This document shows positions 12,701 to 24,602 of a DNA stretch of 64,000 bases, one piece after another (position 1 is the stretch's first letter; each line of letters begins with the position of its first letter). Under the pieces are notes generated by a model, which saw only the letters and a list, made by a program, of their open reading frames with translations, made no database searches and had not been told where the DNA came from. Made by a program: the position numbers and the translations under genes. The DNA is from Tetracladium setigerum. Lineage: Eukaryota > Ascomycota > Leotiomycetes > Helotiales. Location: NCBI GenBank assembly GCA_031472005.1, contig PZJY01000001.1:3472001-3536000 (forward strand), in the 5' to 3' direction.

Positions 12701-12953
12701 GTATTCATACTTCTTCATCCCGCTTCACCAACCGTGAACCATCGAGCTGTTCCAGCGCCCTCCTTTGCGCGACTCCATACTGATTGCCATGTCGGTATTT
12801 CGCAGATTGATCCGCAAGGAGACCGAGGACGGCGCAAAGCGATATGCAAAGGATTGTGAGGTAGAAAGCGCGGAAGTTAAACCTCCTGCTGCGTTGGACA
12901 CCGAACGTTTGCGATTGGCGATCCCGAGACATTTTTGAGGATTGAGGCTGCAT
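9703..12953 (-). CDS. Sodium/calcium exchanger family membrane protein (NCX-type)
   Basis: Cation/Ca2+ antiporter of the CaCA superfamily, predicted at an internal membrane such as vacuole or ER. Two exons: 12953-12711 and 12654-9703; the 56-bp intron (GTATGA...CCAG, phase 0) joins KRDEE to CRLVHS. Total 1064 residues. The N-terminus has a signal-anchor-like segment (FYLTILCISLCAVLGLLA). The first exchanger domain carries the alpha-1 motif GNGSPDVFSTFAAM; the second carries the alpha-2 motif AVGNSLGDLVADITVARLG and GPMLNILLGIG. Both include the acidic and polar residues expected for ion binding. Between them lies a very long Ser/Pro/Asp-rich cytosolic loop, typical of the fungal members. An alternative start is Met8. 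It resembles yeast YDL206W and fission yeast NCX-like proteins. No frame breaks. Confidence 0.85.
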
Positions 12954-13664
12954 CTTTGAATAGCATGATAATTGCGAACAACCGAGGGAAGAAAGTGGCA
13001 GAGATAGGTAGGTAGTGTTATATTGGCATCACTGACGAGAGGCCCAAGATGGAAAACGAGTCTGCCAGATCTGCATTGTTCTTTTGAAGTGAATGGGAAG
13101 AAGGCAGGAGATCGGGTTGCGCCAGTCTAGCTAGGTGCGAGGTGGAAAGAAGGTGGAGGGGATTCTTGAAGGGTCACTCAGGGCAGATTCGAGAGAGGCG
13201 CAAGATGACGAAGCTTGATTCTAGCCAAGTTGCCCGTTCCAGAGCATGCACGACGGACTGGCTCCGCAAGAGTTAGGGCCAATCACGATGGTGAGAAGTA
13301 TCACTGAGTATAGTACAAAAGTTCGAAAAAGAATATCCGGTGAAGTCAGAATAATCTGGTGATAGCTGATGCTGTGAGCGCATAGGATTTATGAGGAGAA
13401 GCTACCCACCCTTCGGACTGTGGTCGGTAACATCAACGGCCAATGGGTGCGATGATGGCGCACCATAAACTTTCCAGGTCTGAGCTATCACGTGATAACT
13501 GACGGCCAAGACACTAGTCTGAAACGGTCGTCAAGTCAACACTCGCCATTTCATCAAAAACAAACGCGTCCGCGCGCCCGCATTTTCGACGGCAACCAAT
13601 TTATGAATTACGACGAACGAAACAACCACTCTTTAACGACCAGCAACACAGCATCGTGTTCAAG
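12954..13664. promoter_or_regulatory. Divergent promoter region, NCX exchanger / BRN1
   Basis: About 710 bp separate the start codons of the two divergently transcribed genes. No separate gene is seen; it should contain both promoters. I see no clear TATA box. Confidence 0.45.
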
Positions 13665-16600
13665 ATGCCTCGAGTCTCTCAAAATCCGCGTGGGAGTAGT
13701 GCTAGGCTCCCATCTAGCTCCATGGCCGGTTCGCCATTCAAATCGCCAGTCAAGTTAGCGAATATCATTCCACAGAAGAATGCAGGGCACTGACAGCGCA
13801 CTCTAGGATTCCTCTCAACGACGATGCATCCGAAAAGGCAAAAAGGTTACAATCGCGGCATGCTCTCCACGATATTCAAATGAACCAAATCAAAGCAGCC
13901 GCTTCTCCCATGCGCAAACTTTCAAACTTCGAACGAGCGGCTAGTTCCTCCCCGTCTTCGAGCAGTAAGACGCCTCGTCGAACCGCTGGGAACGAAAATG
14001 ATCTTGATGGGGGAGTTATGATGGTCGGTGGAAATGCTGTTACACCCATGAAGCGTGTGCCTCTGTTGGCAAACTTCGAGGAATGGATGAAGATGGCAAC
14101 AGACAACAAAATCAATGCAACGAACTCCTGGAATTTTGCCCTTATCGACTACTTTCACGACATGTCCCTTTTAAAAGAAGGAGATGGTGTTAACTTTCAG
14201 AGGGCTAGTGTTACACTAGACGGTTGTGTTAAGATTTATACTAGCAGAGTCGACAGTGTTGCAACGGAGACCGGAAAACTTTTAAGTGGTCTAGCGGACA
14301 GCGGGAACTCTAAGAAGAAGAGGGGAGAGAGTGAGGAGGGAGAAGAGAGTGAGGAAGAAGTGGAAGATGAAAATGGGGTGGTGCAGAAGAAGCCAAAGAA
14401 GAGGGTATGTGCATTTCAATCCTCTATTTTGTGGGCGTATGGTGTCTCTTGAGTTGAGTCTCGGATGTTTGGTACGATTGAGTATGGGGTGCAGAAAGTT
14501 CTGCCTAGCTTTCAAGTGATTGTATGGAATTTCAGCAGTTAAACAGGGAAGAGGCGTTGCTTTGGAGGGGATGGTGCTATCATTGCGCGGAACAATCAAC
14601 TGGAAGCAATCCGAACCCAGATTCACCGGCGGGGAAAGTGTTGTTTTGAATCGCCGACTCTCAAAAATCTACATCAATTCAGTTGGATAGTGAGCTGGAC
14701 GTTCGATCACCAGAAAATAAAGACAAGAAGCGCTGCGCCATGCTGGTTTACCACATTACCCACAAACTTGAATGCAGTCTGGCCGACGAAGACTTCGACT
14801 CTTGGACACCAAGTATCAGATATAGTCCAGCGCTACTCAATCGTTACTCTCTCGGCAGGAGTTATTCCTTCCCTTGTTACGTTATATTTAGTGGTTACTC
14901 TTCCTGCCAACTACAAGCTCGAATCTCGCTTTCATTCAAACATACCATGGAAGAAGTAGCGTTAGTCACACACTAACAAAGTTCTAGACACAAAGATCTT
15001 CCGAAGCGACTTTAGCTAGTTCGTTTGCATCTATACAGTTAAAAAAGTTCGAGCTTGAATTCTCTGTCGACCCACTCTTCAAAAAAGCCTCGGCAGATTT
15101 CGACGAAGGTGGTGCAAAGGGTCTTCTCTTGAATCATCTTTCAATCGATTCTCAAGGTCGTATTGTGTTCGACAGCAGCGATGATGCCGGAGATGCATCA
15201 GCAGAAGGCAAAGGCACTAGACGCAAGAATGATGGACTTGAGGAGGAGGAAGAAGCCGAGCCGGAGGCAGACGAAGGGATCACCTTAATGCCTATCGAGG
15301 AAGAGGAGGAAGACGTTGAAATTGATGTTGGTGCACTGGGTTCAAGATTTTTCCCGAACCTTGATGTACTAGAAGAGCAAGATGTTTGCCCCTCTCTCAA
15401 GAATTTCGACCTAGGTGATCCATCTGGATCCATGGACATTCCGTTCTTAAAGGCACCTGAAGATTGGCGGCAAGAAAAGGATAAACCCGAAGAGGAACAT
15501 CACGCTATCGGCGACAAATCTGGCTTCTTCCTTGACGACGAAAATCCAGCTGGTTTTGACGATGACGATGATGGACTACTGGGAAATTTTGACATTCCAG
15601 CCGATGCAGGATTTGGTGAAGGTGGCGAGGCATGGGCTCGTGATGCAGCGATTGAGACTCGATTACGTGTTCACAGCGTCGAAAATGATGAGATGGGAGG
15701 CATGGACGGAGACGATGGAGATGGGGGAAGAGCTGGCTCTTTTGACCCAGAGACTGGGGAGTACGTGGTGTCATTGGATCATGGAGCAAAGACGCACGGT
15801 GGTCACGACGACATCCTCAGCTACTTTGATGAAGCTTTGCAGAAAAATTGGGCAGGGCCAGAGCATTGGAGAATTCGAAAGATCAAAGATATCAACAAGC
15901 CAGCCTTGGCAACGAAAACACGGAAAGAAAAGGAAGTCTTCGAGATCGACTTTGAGTCGCCTCTCAGTGCTAATCTCGCGGAAACAATCTATACTCCAGC
16001 CTCGTCAAACTCTGTTATCTCTCTTCCAAAGAAAGATTGGAAGTCTAAAACGAAAAATCTACTCCCTGATGACAAACACTTTAATTCCAAGCAACTCTTG
16101 CGACTCTTTCTTAAGCCCAGAGCCCGCATGGGCAGTCGAAAGTCAGGCTTCGGAGCCAAAGCTGGCACTATCAATCAAAAGGTTGAAGATGATGTTCCTG
16201 AAGGCGAGATGGATGAAGCATACTGGGCACGCAAGGAAGAACCAGTTGGCGTTGATGAAGATGCAGCACCGCAAGGCGACTACGATGCGAACTTCTTTCA
16301 AGACGACGGAATGCCAATGGCTGGAGGAATCGACGATGATGATGACATTGAATTTGCTGACGCCCGAGATCATTTCTCGCCCGGTGCTGAAGACCGAGGT
16401 GCTAATGGTATGGCTGGCATTAATAATTTGATTGGCGGCGACATGGCACAGGTTGCCGAAGGCGCTGAAGGTGCTTTTGGAACACAGTTGGTCACACAAA
16501 GTCGGAGACTCAGACCTGAATACGTACAATATGCTCGCGTTGCAAAGAAGGTTGATGTCCGAAGACTGAAGGAGGAGTTATGGCGAGGAATGGGTATTGA

Positions 16601-16928
16601 GGCTCTTGAACCCGTAAGCTGCACTCACGACGAATCATCACCTTTTCTAACTTCCGCGCAGGCACCTCCCAAGACTCCAGGTCGTCTCCCAACACCTCAA
16701 CCTGAACCCAAAAAGGGCGAGGATGGAAGTCTCAAGTTCACATCCATCATGCAGAACTTGCAGAGCGTCTACCCGAAGCAGGCTATGAGCGACATCTCCA
16801 CCAGTTACTGTTTCATCTGTCTGTTGCATCTTGCTAATGAGAAGGGGCTGGTCATTGAGAAGCAAGAGGGGTTGATGGAATTGGATATCAGGAAAGATCA
16901 CACGGCTGAGATTACCGTTGGTGGTTGA
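13665..16928 (+). CDS. BRN1: Condensin complex subunit 2 (Barren/BRN1, kleisin)
   Basis: Kleisin subunit of condensin, which bridges SMC2/SMC4 heads and recruits the HEAT subunits for mitotic chromosome compaction in the nucleus. Four exons give 859 residues: 13665-13753, 13807-14404, 14988-16613, 16662-16928. The introns are 53 bp, 583 bp and 48 bp with GTTAGC, GTATGT and GTAAGC donors and CTGAC/CTAAC branch sites. Conserved blocks: PLLANFEEWMKMATDNKINATNSW and SLLKEGDGVNFQ (N-terminal kleisin), SSEATLASSFASIQLKK, VDPLFKKASADFDEGGAKG, SLDHGAKTHGG region, the DYDANFFQDD acidic stretch, and the C-terminal winged-helix region ending DISTSYCFICLLHLANEKGL. The second intron is unusually long. The third is a multiple of three without stops, so retention would add 16 residues. 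Frame is intact. Confidence 0.92.
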
Positions 16929-18140
16929 TATTATTTATTGGATGTACAAAATATCATGATTGTCACGCTTTGGCGTTGTGGGGTGCATTATAAGGAGGGT
17001 TAATGATTATGACAGCTTTTCAAGATTGTGTGATTGTTCACTCATGACTTCCAAGTGAATTTAAATGTGAGACGGCATTTTTGTGTACATAATGGAGAGG
17101 TTTAGAACAATGGCAAGACCCAGATTAGTGCTCATTACAAAATTTGGTGGTCTTTACACCTTCATTCGGCTCGAACTGTTTATAAGGGCAAGCCATGAAG
17201 CTGATGTCTTGCCAATACTTTTACTATTCTTTGCACGCTGGTCTCCGTTGGTTTTCTGAAGTGTCTGGTCTATCTGAAGCTCCGCAAACCTCACTTGTAA
17301 TTTGGGTACTTTTTCGAAGGAGTTGCAATTTTTTCACTCAACCTCAGTCGTTCAACTCTCAAAGCGATGAAAACAACATACCCAAGCTACCACTCATCAC
17401 ATATAACAATCTTCAGAGAGCAAGGATCCACTTTTCTCACCAAGCAAGAACCAGTTTTACAATCAGGCATGGAGCAAAACCAACGGTGATGGATACAGTA
17501 TAAACCAAAACACGGCAATCAGCTTCCACATACGACCATAGACTGAAGAGAATTGGGCATCCCGTCCGCTCTGCCATACACAAGCTTCAGATCGGTTGAT
17601 TAGTAGTTGGGTGGTGACCACCAGCGAATCCCAGCTGTTGTATGTTTTTTTTGTCAATTTTTGGGGGTGTGGTGGGAAGATAGATCATAGTTACACACCT
17701 ACCTAGGTAGATATACTTGGTCTTGAACTGGTCCCCATATTTTTCAATTGATGATATGTCTTGGCTATTGTTTTTATTTTTGGAATCAAGAGAAGATAGT
17801 CGACTTAGTTTGATTTCTGGCTTTGCTAAAATTGCGTTGTCGTTGCGTGCGGAGGGGAACGAACAACAACTATACTTCAACCCAAAAGAATACGTAAAAC
17901 CCTCAGTCATGAGAATACATAAACTTCGAGATTTTGCATTCTATCCGTTACAATGCATTTGCTATCACAAAACTCAAGAAAGTCACAAGTTCGACTTTTC
18001 CGGAACATGAATTGCATTCATTGATCGTAACATCGTAAACATCAGCCATGTCGTCAGATATAGTCCAATACACTTCGAAGAAACACGGACAAGTCAATCA
18101 TCAGCTTCTTGACCATCCATCCATCCTCTCAAATCCCCAT
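16929..18140. other. Intergenic between convergent BRN1 and GH5 genes
   Basis: No gene recognised. The region holds both 3' ends; one copy of the ACCTAGGTA palindrome lies near 17700. Confidence 0.5.
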
Positions 18141-19520
18141 TCAAGGAAATTTCGTCGTAATCCACATATCCCCAATCGTCTCCAAAAAGTTCATCCCTCC
18201 CCTCCAATCCGTCCAATTATGATTCAAAATTCCATACGTATCATCCGCCTCAACAACACCAGCATTCAAGTAATAACTTCCCTGCAAACACCAAGCCGCC
18301 CAATCAATATCATGCTCCACCATATATCTCACCAAATACTCTTTAAACCTCGCCTCCCTCTCCTCACCCAACTGCGGGATCTGTGCCCATCCAAACTCAC
18401 TGAACCAGATAGGACCCGTGTATTCCTTCCCCTCCTCAAGAAGATACCCAAACATATGATCCATATACGTCGTCCAAGCCGTGTAATTGTCAATATGTGC
18501 GAACCCTGTGACGTCGCTACCCCATGAGTAGGCGTGATATTCATACACGGCTTTATTGTCGAGCTTTGAGCGATCGAAGGGCTGATCGCGGAGGAAGGAG
18601 AAATCATTGAAGTAATCTACTCCACCGAATGAGATGAGCAGATCCGGATTAGCAGCGTGGACAGCGGCAGCTCCTTGACCGACGTATTTATGCCAATCGG
18701 CGTGATTAGTACCAGGTGCGTCTTGATCACCCACGGCGCGAAGTTCATTGCGAAGACCCATACCGATGACATTAGGGAAGTCATGCGAAAAGATCGCCAT
18801 ATCATGAAGACCATCTAGCCATTTCTGCGTGTCGAAGAATCGAGAATTAGACGCATTATACCCGGCTGCTGTATTCCACCAGCCATTTCCATCGTCGAGA
18901 CTACAGCACCACACAGCGTGAGAGGTATGGTTGTCGAGAATGACTTTGATGCGATGATCGCCTAGAGCGGTGATGACACGGCGGAAGACATCGAGCGTGC
19001 TAGCTTCGGCGAGCCAGGGGTTGTTCTTGACGGCTTTGTTGAAGACGGCTGTGATGCCGTCGAGGACGCCGTAGCTTAACTCGGAGGCGTGGAAGGCGGC
19101 GGATACTTTTTGGTTGGGGTTGAGTGCCATGTCCATGGAGTAGGTGAGGCGGACGCAGTTGAAACCGGCGGAGGAGACCCAGAGTGCAATGGCTTCCACG
19201 GATTGCCAGTTTAATCCCTCTGGGATTTTGGTAGCGTCTGCGCCAGCCCCTGGGTATGGTTGAGTGACAGTTAGCTAGTTTACCGAGCAGCTTGTGGACA
19301 TAAAGGTTGGAGGATGGAGTCCTTGCGTGCTGTTTGCTGGAGGGGGAGGGGGCCACTTACAATTGATACATCTTAGCTTGAAACGGTTACCATTTGCGTC
19401 AACGATGTATCGACCTGAAGTGCTAAGTGCGGTGCTTGAAGACGAGTTCGTGGCTGCGAAGGCAACATCAACGAGAGCGCTGACGCCTAGGAACACTTTA
19501 GTGAAGCTGGGAAACAACAT
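18141..19520 (-). CDS. Secreted glycoside hydrolase family 5 (cellulase-like)
   Basis: Retaining beta-glycosidase of family GH5, predicted to act on plant or fungal cell-wall beta-glucan or mannan outside the cell. Two exons: 19520-19361 and 19249-18141; the 111-bp intron (GTAAGT...CCCAG) joins RCIN to WAGADATKIPEGLNW. 422 residues. Signal peptide MLFPSFTKVFLGVSALVDVAFA precedes ATNSSSS. The acid/base Glu is in GLRNELR, the nucleophile Glu in WFSEFGW; HAYSW and the C-terminal WAAWCLQGSYYLN fit the barrel. I chose the Met at 19520 over an upstream in-frame Met because it begins directly with the signal peptide. A TATA box lies about 95 bp upstream. Exact substrate cannot be told. No frame breaks. 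Confidence 0.9.
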
Positions 19521-19611
19521 GGCAACTATGGCACTTGATGTGCACTTGAACTGGTGACTGAATAAGCTTTGAGGATGGCAAGCTTCACATAGCATTGAAA
19601 CACAATCAAGC

Positions 19612-19619
19612 TATTTATA
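19612..19619 (-). promoter_or_regulatory. TATA box of the GH5 gene
   Basis: On the minus strand the octamer TATAAATA lies roughly 92-99 bp upstream of the chosen GH5 start codon, a usual spacing for a regulated fungal promoter. It is an inference from motif and position. Confidence 0.4.
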
Positions 19620-20379
19620 TGAAGTCGAAAGGGCTTGTACACATTGGCACATATTGGCAAAGCTTCATTATCCATTTTGATGCCCGGTCTTTCCACATTG
19701 AATTGACCGTAGATATATTGAATGCATACTCTTATCAACTCCAAAGCCCATCATCCTAGTCCAAGAACACCGAGCTAGAGAAAAAAAACATCCACGAAGA
19801 ACCAAGGAACTCATGAGTATCCACAATTGCTTGTATATGGTATAAGCAACTACCCCGTAAAACCCCATGTTTCGAATCCGGTGAACCGGTGAACCGGCCC
19901 TTTGCCAGTTTCATGGCCGAAGATGGGGCGGTTGTTTGAGTTCTCAATTCTCTAAAGTAGAGGTAGCAGTGGAAGCAGTGGGAGGTGGGAGGTGGGGTGA
20001 GCGACGTGTAGCTTCAATTGCAACTAAAAGAACCGGGCTGAGAACCTTAGGTGACGTTGCCCGGTGTTCTTGATATGAAGCGAGACGATAAACAAGAGAG
20101 GACTTGGCGGTCTTTCTGTAACCGAGATGTCTGCTTCAGGACAAGATCGCTGGACCATATCGTGCGATCCTGAAGATACAAATTTTGGTGGATGTTTAAG
20201 TGTGTACGAACTGGATTACAAAAATGCTAACAGAAGATCCAATTGACAGGCTATGAAATTCGTAGACACGAGGTGAACTTACAATACTTGCTCCTGTATC
20301 CTTCAACGAACATCTGGGGATTCAAACACAAGTCATCATCTCTATTATTTCATCGTGACATACATAAGTGGGTAAATTT
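19620..20379. other. Intergenic upstream of GH5
   Basis: No gene recognised. Near 19877-19899 there is a short repeat GGTGAACC in direct orientation. Confidence 0.4.
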
Positions 20380-22046
20380 CTACAAATTGGCTTTCACCCA
20401 AAGACCAAGCTTTTCCAGGCCGGCATTGCCGTCGTAAATATCTCGCTCAACTGCTCGGGCGTTTATCTGATGATTGTTGTTAGGACACACAACTGAAGGA
20501 AAGAAATTCGGGGATTACTCACATGCTTCAGGCCCAAATCACTCACTCTCTCTACACCCAAAAGGCGCATCGCGGTCTCGATCTCTCCTTTCAGAACTTT
20601 AAAACGATTAGTATCAGCCAAATTAATAACGCAAACGAGAGAAAACTTACTCTCAAAAGTCCTCTCCACACCCTCCGTGCCTGCAGCTCCCAAACCATAC
20701 AATGCAGCTCGTCCAACACCTACCGCCTTCGCACCCAAACACAATGCCTTAACCACATCCGTTCCTCTCTTGATACCTCCATCAACCCAAACCTCAATCC
20801 GCGAAAACACTTCTGGGCAATACTTCCTGATCTCCAATAGGGTATGCACAGCGGGTGGCGCTGTATCCATTGCTCTGCCACCATGATTCGAGAGGATGAT
20901 CGCTTTGACCTGTGGTGCGAATTGTGCGGCTAGGTAGGCATCTTCATGCGTCTGGATGCCCTTCAACACAATTGGTAAATCAGTATGCTGGGCTAGCCAT
21001 TTCAAGGTAGTCTTCCATGTCAAATCCGCCGCTGTGCCCCAGAACAACTGTTGTCCCACACCTCCACCACCAGGTCTCTTCTTGCCATCTTTCGTCCCAG
21101 CGGTAAGTGGAACACTCGACTCCACATCCTTTGATCTCTCATCATGTTCTCTTTTCCCTGGAACTGGCGCATCTAGGGTCAAGACGATGAATTTGTAATG
21201 CTCCTTCATCTTGTTGATCCTTGCGATATACCCTTCGCTCTTCTTGCGGTCCTGCAGGACGTATATTTGCCAACCGAATATTTGACCAGGGAGGGCACCC
21301 TCGATAATTTGTTCGGGTGTCATGGAAGCGTTGTGGGATACGATCTGGAGAGCGCCGAAGGAGGAGATACCGTGAGCGATACCACGCTCGCCATCGGGGT
21401 GTGCAAGTCGGGCCATAGCTGCTGGGAGACGTAGAGCGGTGTGCCGACCTTGTGGCCAAGGAGAGTGGTGGAGGTGTCGCAGCGTGTGCAGTCTACAAAG
21501 ACTCGAGGGCGGAGAAGAATCTGGCGGTAGACAAGATTGTTGAAGGATTTGGAGAAGAGGTCATCGGACGCAGAGAAGTAGTATGCCCAGCATTTTGCAG
21601 ACATTCGTTTGGTGGCCAATTCTTCTATCTCATCTAGATTCAATAGACTTTGGATATCCACATCCTCAGCAGCTTGTGTTTCCTGGGGCTTGACGGCATC
21701 GGAGAGGTTTGGGAATTGTGTCTGGGTCGATGGGACCGAGATTGCAGGACGGATCGAGGTTCTCTTCGAGTGTGCCTTGGGGGATGGGGTCGTAGTCTTC
21801 GGTTGCATCTTGTCCTGCAAGTTTGAGGATGATTTTCGAGCCACCGGGGTGGGAGTGAAGGAATTTGGTCACATCCCAGACGTTTCCATAGAGGGAGACC
21901 CAGCAGGATTCGGGAGTGTTGTGTTTAGCAACTGTGTAAAGATTGAGAAAGAAGTTAGCCCAGCTCGAACATCTTTTCAATTCGAGGCAGAATCGTCTGT
22001 CTTGTCTTGTTAACGTACCTTCCGCAGCATCGAGTCCCTTGGCCAT
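20380..22046 (-). CDS. Cytochrome b2-like FMN-dependent dehydrogenase, two frame breaks
   Basis: Flavocytochrome b2 (L-lactate dehydrogenase, cytochrome) family: an N-terminal cytochrome b5 domain fused to an FMN-dependent alpha-hydroxyacid dehydrogenase barrel. Exons: 22046-22019, 21931-20651, 20596-20523, 20466-20380; introns 87, 54 and 56 bp. The b5 domain shows FLHSHPGG with the first heme His. The second expected heme His (family pattern DPIHPP) is absent; the sequence reads DYDPIPQG. The barrel shows [25 protein letters not shown] (active-site His and Arg), [10 protein letters not shown] and GVGRAALYG, ending [19 protein letters not shown]. The frame shifts near 21708-21710 (one extra or two missing bases) and near 21424-21426 (one missing base, before [13 protein letters not shown]). 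The two shifts cancel, giving 489 residues. It may encode a defective enzyme, a pseudogene, or reflect sequence errors. Confidence 0.8.
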
Positions 22047-22823
22047 TGTTGCAGCTATTTGGATCTGTCTGAAGTAATTGGATAAAGAGAAGAAGGATGA
22101 AGGTATAAACAACAGAGGTATGGAGTAAGTAGTGCAGTAGTCATGAGAAGGTTGAAATAATCCGCGCAGACCATCATCCCCGTCGTCCCCAAGACCAAGA
22201 CCAAGCAAGTCCCTACAACCCAGCGAACTCGGCCCCAGTTCCACCGCAGTTCGACAGGAAATCCGAATCTTGGAGAAGGGAGGAACCCCACCATTCAACA
22301 CCAGTCCACCTTTTGCAATTTATCCGTCGAATCAGCTACGGCAATTGCTAAGCTGCCCTGGGCAACGGAGCAACAGACGGCTATTGATATCTCTTGGCGG
22401 GCACTCGACGGAGAAAGTTGCCGAAACTGGCAATGGAGAACAACCGGCGTATGAGGACAATCTTCGTACCATCACACACAATCCTCGACACATCTTTGTA
22501 GCACAACATCGTGATGTGATGCTGCTTTCAGAACCCCGAGACACATCCAACTCTTTTCTCATGATCTCACGGTTACACAACCTCACTAGTTTGTGAAAGG
22601 TCATGGACACACAGGATTACGGAGTGTTAACTTTCTATAGTTGTCTCAAGCGCCGAACCATGAAATGAGTATCCCTTTCTCTATTAATCCATAATGAACC
22701 TAACCAACCATAGTCACAACCTTCGGATTACAGCAAATGCAACGTGTGCAAAACCCAGACTACCTATGCCAATGGAACTCCACTACTCCCAATGATGCCG
22801 TCCGCTGAATAACGCGCTTTCAA
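22047..22823. other. Intergenic, no gene recognised
   Basis: It contains the likely promoter of the cytochrome b2-like gene and the 3' end of the membrane-protein gene. Open frames here lack recognisable features. Confidence 0.45.
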
Positions 22824-24369
22824 CTACCGGCCATAACGAGATTTCAACTCCTCCATCCGCAACGCTTGGTGTCTCCTCACCCTCCTTTCGTTGTCAGCCA
22901 GGCGTTGTGCTTCTTGGAGCAGCAATTTTTGCTCTCTCTTTTGCAATCTTTGCTCTTCATCTCGCACGCGTTCCTCTTCGAAAGGATCGTCAGCTGCAAT
23001 CGGTCTCGGCGACAGGAGGGTGAGTTCCATGGGCGATTGAGGTGATGCTTGCTCTGGGGTGTTGTAAAGTCTTCGCTCCAGCTCTCCCAAACACGCTTCA
23101 GCTGGCACTTCTTCAAGATGCGCTCCATCTAAATCGTCAAGAGTCAGGACAATATCCTCATCGATGGGTCTCGGCTCCAACTCCTGTAGATCATCGAACC
23201 TAACGACAGCTGGTGGTCTATCACTGGATTCTTCTGGCTCATCGTCGTCTGAAACTTTGACGGGCAGACTATCTTTTAGCCACACTCCGCCACCCCAACC
23301 CATCAGGCCCAAGAAAAAGGTAGTAGCCATACACATACTTGCAAGAACGGCGAATGCTCGAAAACGCTCTCCCATGCTGCCCTTCAATGTGTATAGACTG
23401 CTGTTGAGTTGTGCTTTGGAACGAATTTGGCTGTCCAACACACATATTGTTGCAACGAATAAAGAGAAGGCAGCCTAACTCACTGTTAGTGTCTGCCTTA
23501 TAGATACCAGACATCAAGGACTGGGTGATGTTTTGGGCCAATTGTTCAAGTTAAAAAAATGAATGCTCGAACTTCAGTTGATGATGACCCAAAAGCCCAC
23601 GAACGGCAAGAGATCATCCAAGGTGACAAGAGAACACATGGAAAACATACTGATGAGATAGCTGTAGGTAACAAACACCAGTTCTTCGTCCCCAGAAGCT
23701 TCTCTCTCGCAAACGTCCACGGTAGAAACAAGAAGGTAAAGCCTGTACAGCAAACCCCGCTGAACCACAGCACAATCGAGATGCGTAGGTCATATGTCGT
23801 CTCCAGTATATCAGGACCGATGGCTCCCAGACCCCTCATGTAATCCAGCTCTATCTGACGACTCAGCGAGAAATTAACGAGCTTGCCCAATTGCCAGAAC
23901 TCGCACGTCGCATTGTAAGTCCTTTTGGTAAGAATGCCATCTGTCGCCCTGACGTAAAACCCTTTGCAAATCCATAAGAAAGAGACAGAATACCAGTCGT
24001 GTAATCCTATCCGTCCTTTTTGTGACAGCTTACTCTCGGGAGGTGAAATTAGCGGATCTGCAGGGACGAGAGACGAAGCGTTGAACTTGTGGAATGTCAG
24101 TACAAGTACACACAGTACCGCTAGCACAAGCACAGGAGATGGAAGCAAAAGAAAAAATAGCGGATTTTATCTACCACAAGAATCGAAATGCCACTGCTGA
24201 GCGCATCATTCAACGCGAAGGGCAGAACTGAAAATAGCAGACCCAGCAGCGCGAAGATCCAGGCAACGATCAGGAGCCAACGAATGCGAAGAGAGGAATT
24301 GACGGCGCCGCGGACCTTTGGTGGGAGAGAGCCATGTGGAGGATAATGAAACTGGAAAGAGATATTCAA
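22824..24369 (-). CDS. Four-TM membrane protein, SUR7/PalI-like, with coiled C-terminal tail
   Basis: Predicted integral membrane protein; the four-helix layout with a large first loop containing W/C residues resembles the SUR7/PalI (claudin-like) family of eisosome and pH-sensing proteins. This is a tentative match. Exon 1 is 24369-24175; an 89-bp intron (GTAGAT, branch CTGAC, acceptor AAG at 24086) leads to exon 2 at 24085 (FNASSLVPAD). Exon 2 ends near 23660 at a GTATGT donor, a small exon near 23480-23525 carries SLMSGIYKADTN, and the last exon ends at 22824. The last two junctions are not resolved. TM segments: RWLLIVAWIFALLGLLF, RISIVLWFSGVCCTGF, around NWCLLPTAIS, and FRAFAVLASMCMATTFF. 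The cytosolic tail is acidic then strongly Glu/Arg/Gln-rich and helical (RVRDEEQRLQKREQKLLL). Confidence 0.55.
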
Positions 24370-24602
24370 ATAGACAAAGATAGACAGAATTTGCGGATGG
24401 GGCTATGATGAACAAATACCGAGGAGTGAAATGAAATAAAGTTGAAGGCATTGCGGCGAGAGTCACAATGCCGATGAAGAAGCAAAAAGGTGCAAGAACA
24501 AGCCCAGAGTACCTTCCATTCTTTCTTGCTTAGGAATCATCAGGATCGAGGATTCCTAATGCACAGATTCTAAAAAGATGTAGGAGACAGCATTTTTCGA
24601 TA

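Noticed and set aside
14683..14976. 97-codon open frame inside the long BRN1 intron
   Set aside because: No recognisable features; lies within an intron whose borders are well supported.
19866..19882. TTTCGAATCCGG resembling a tRNA B box
   Set aside because: No A box, acceptor stem or anticodon loop could be folded around it.
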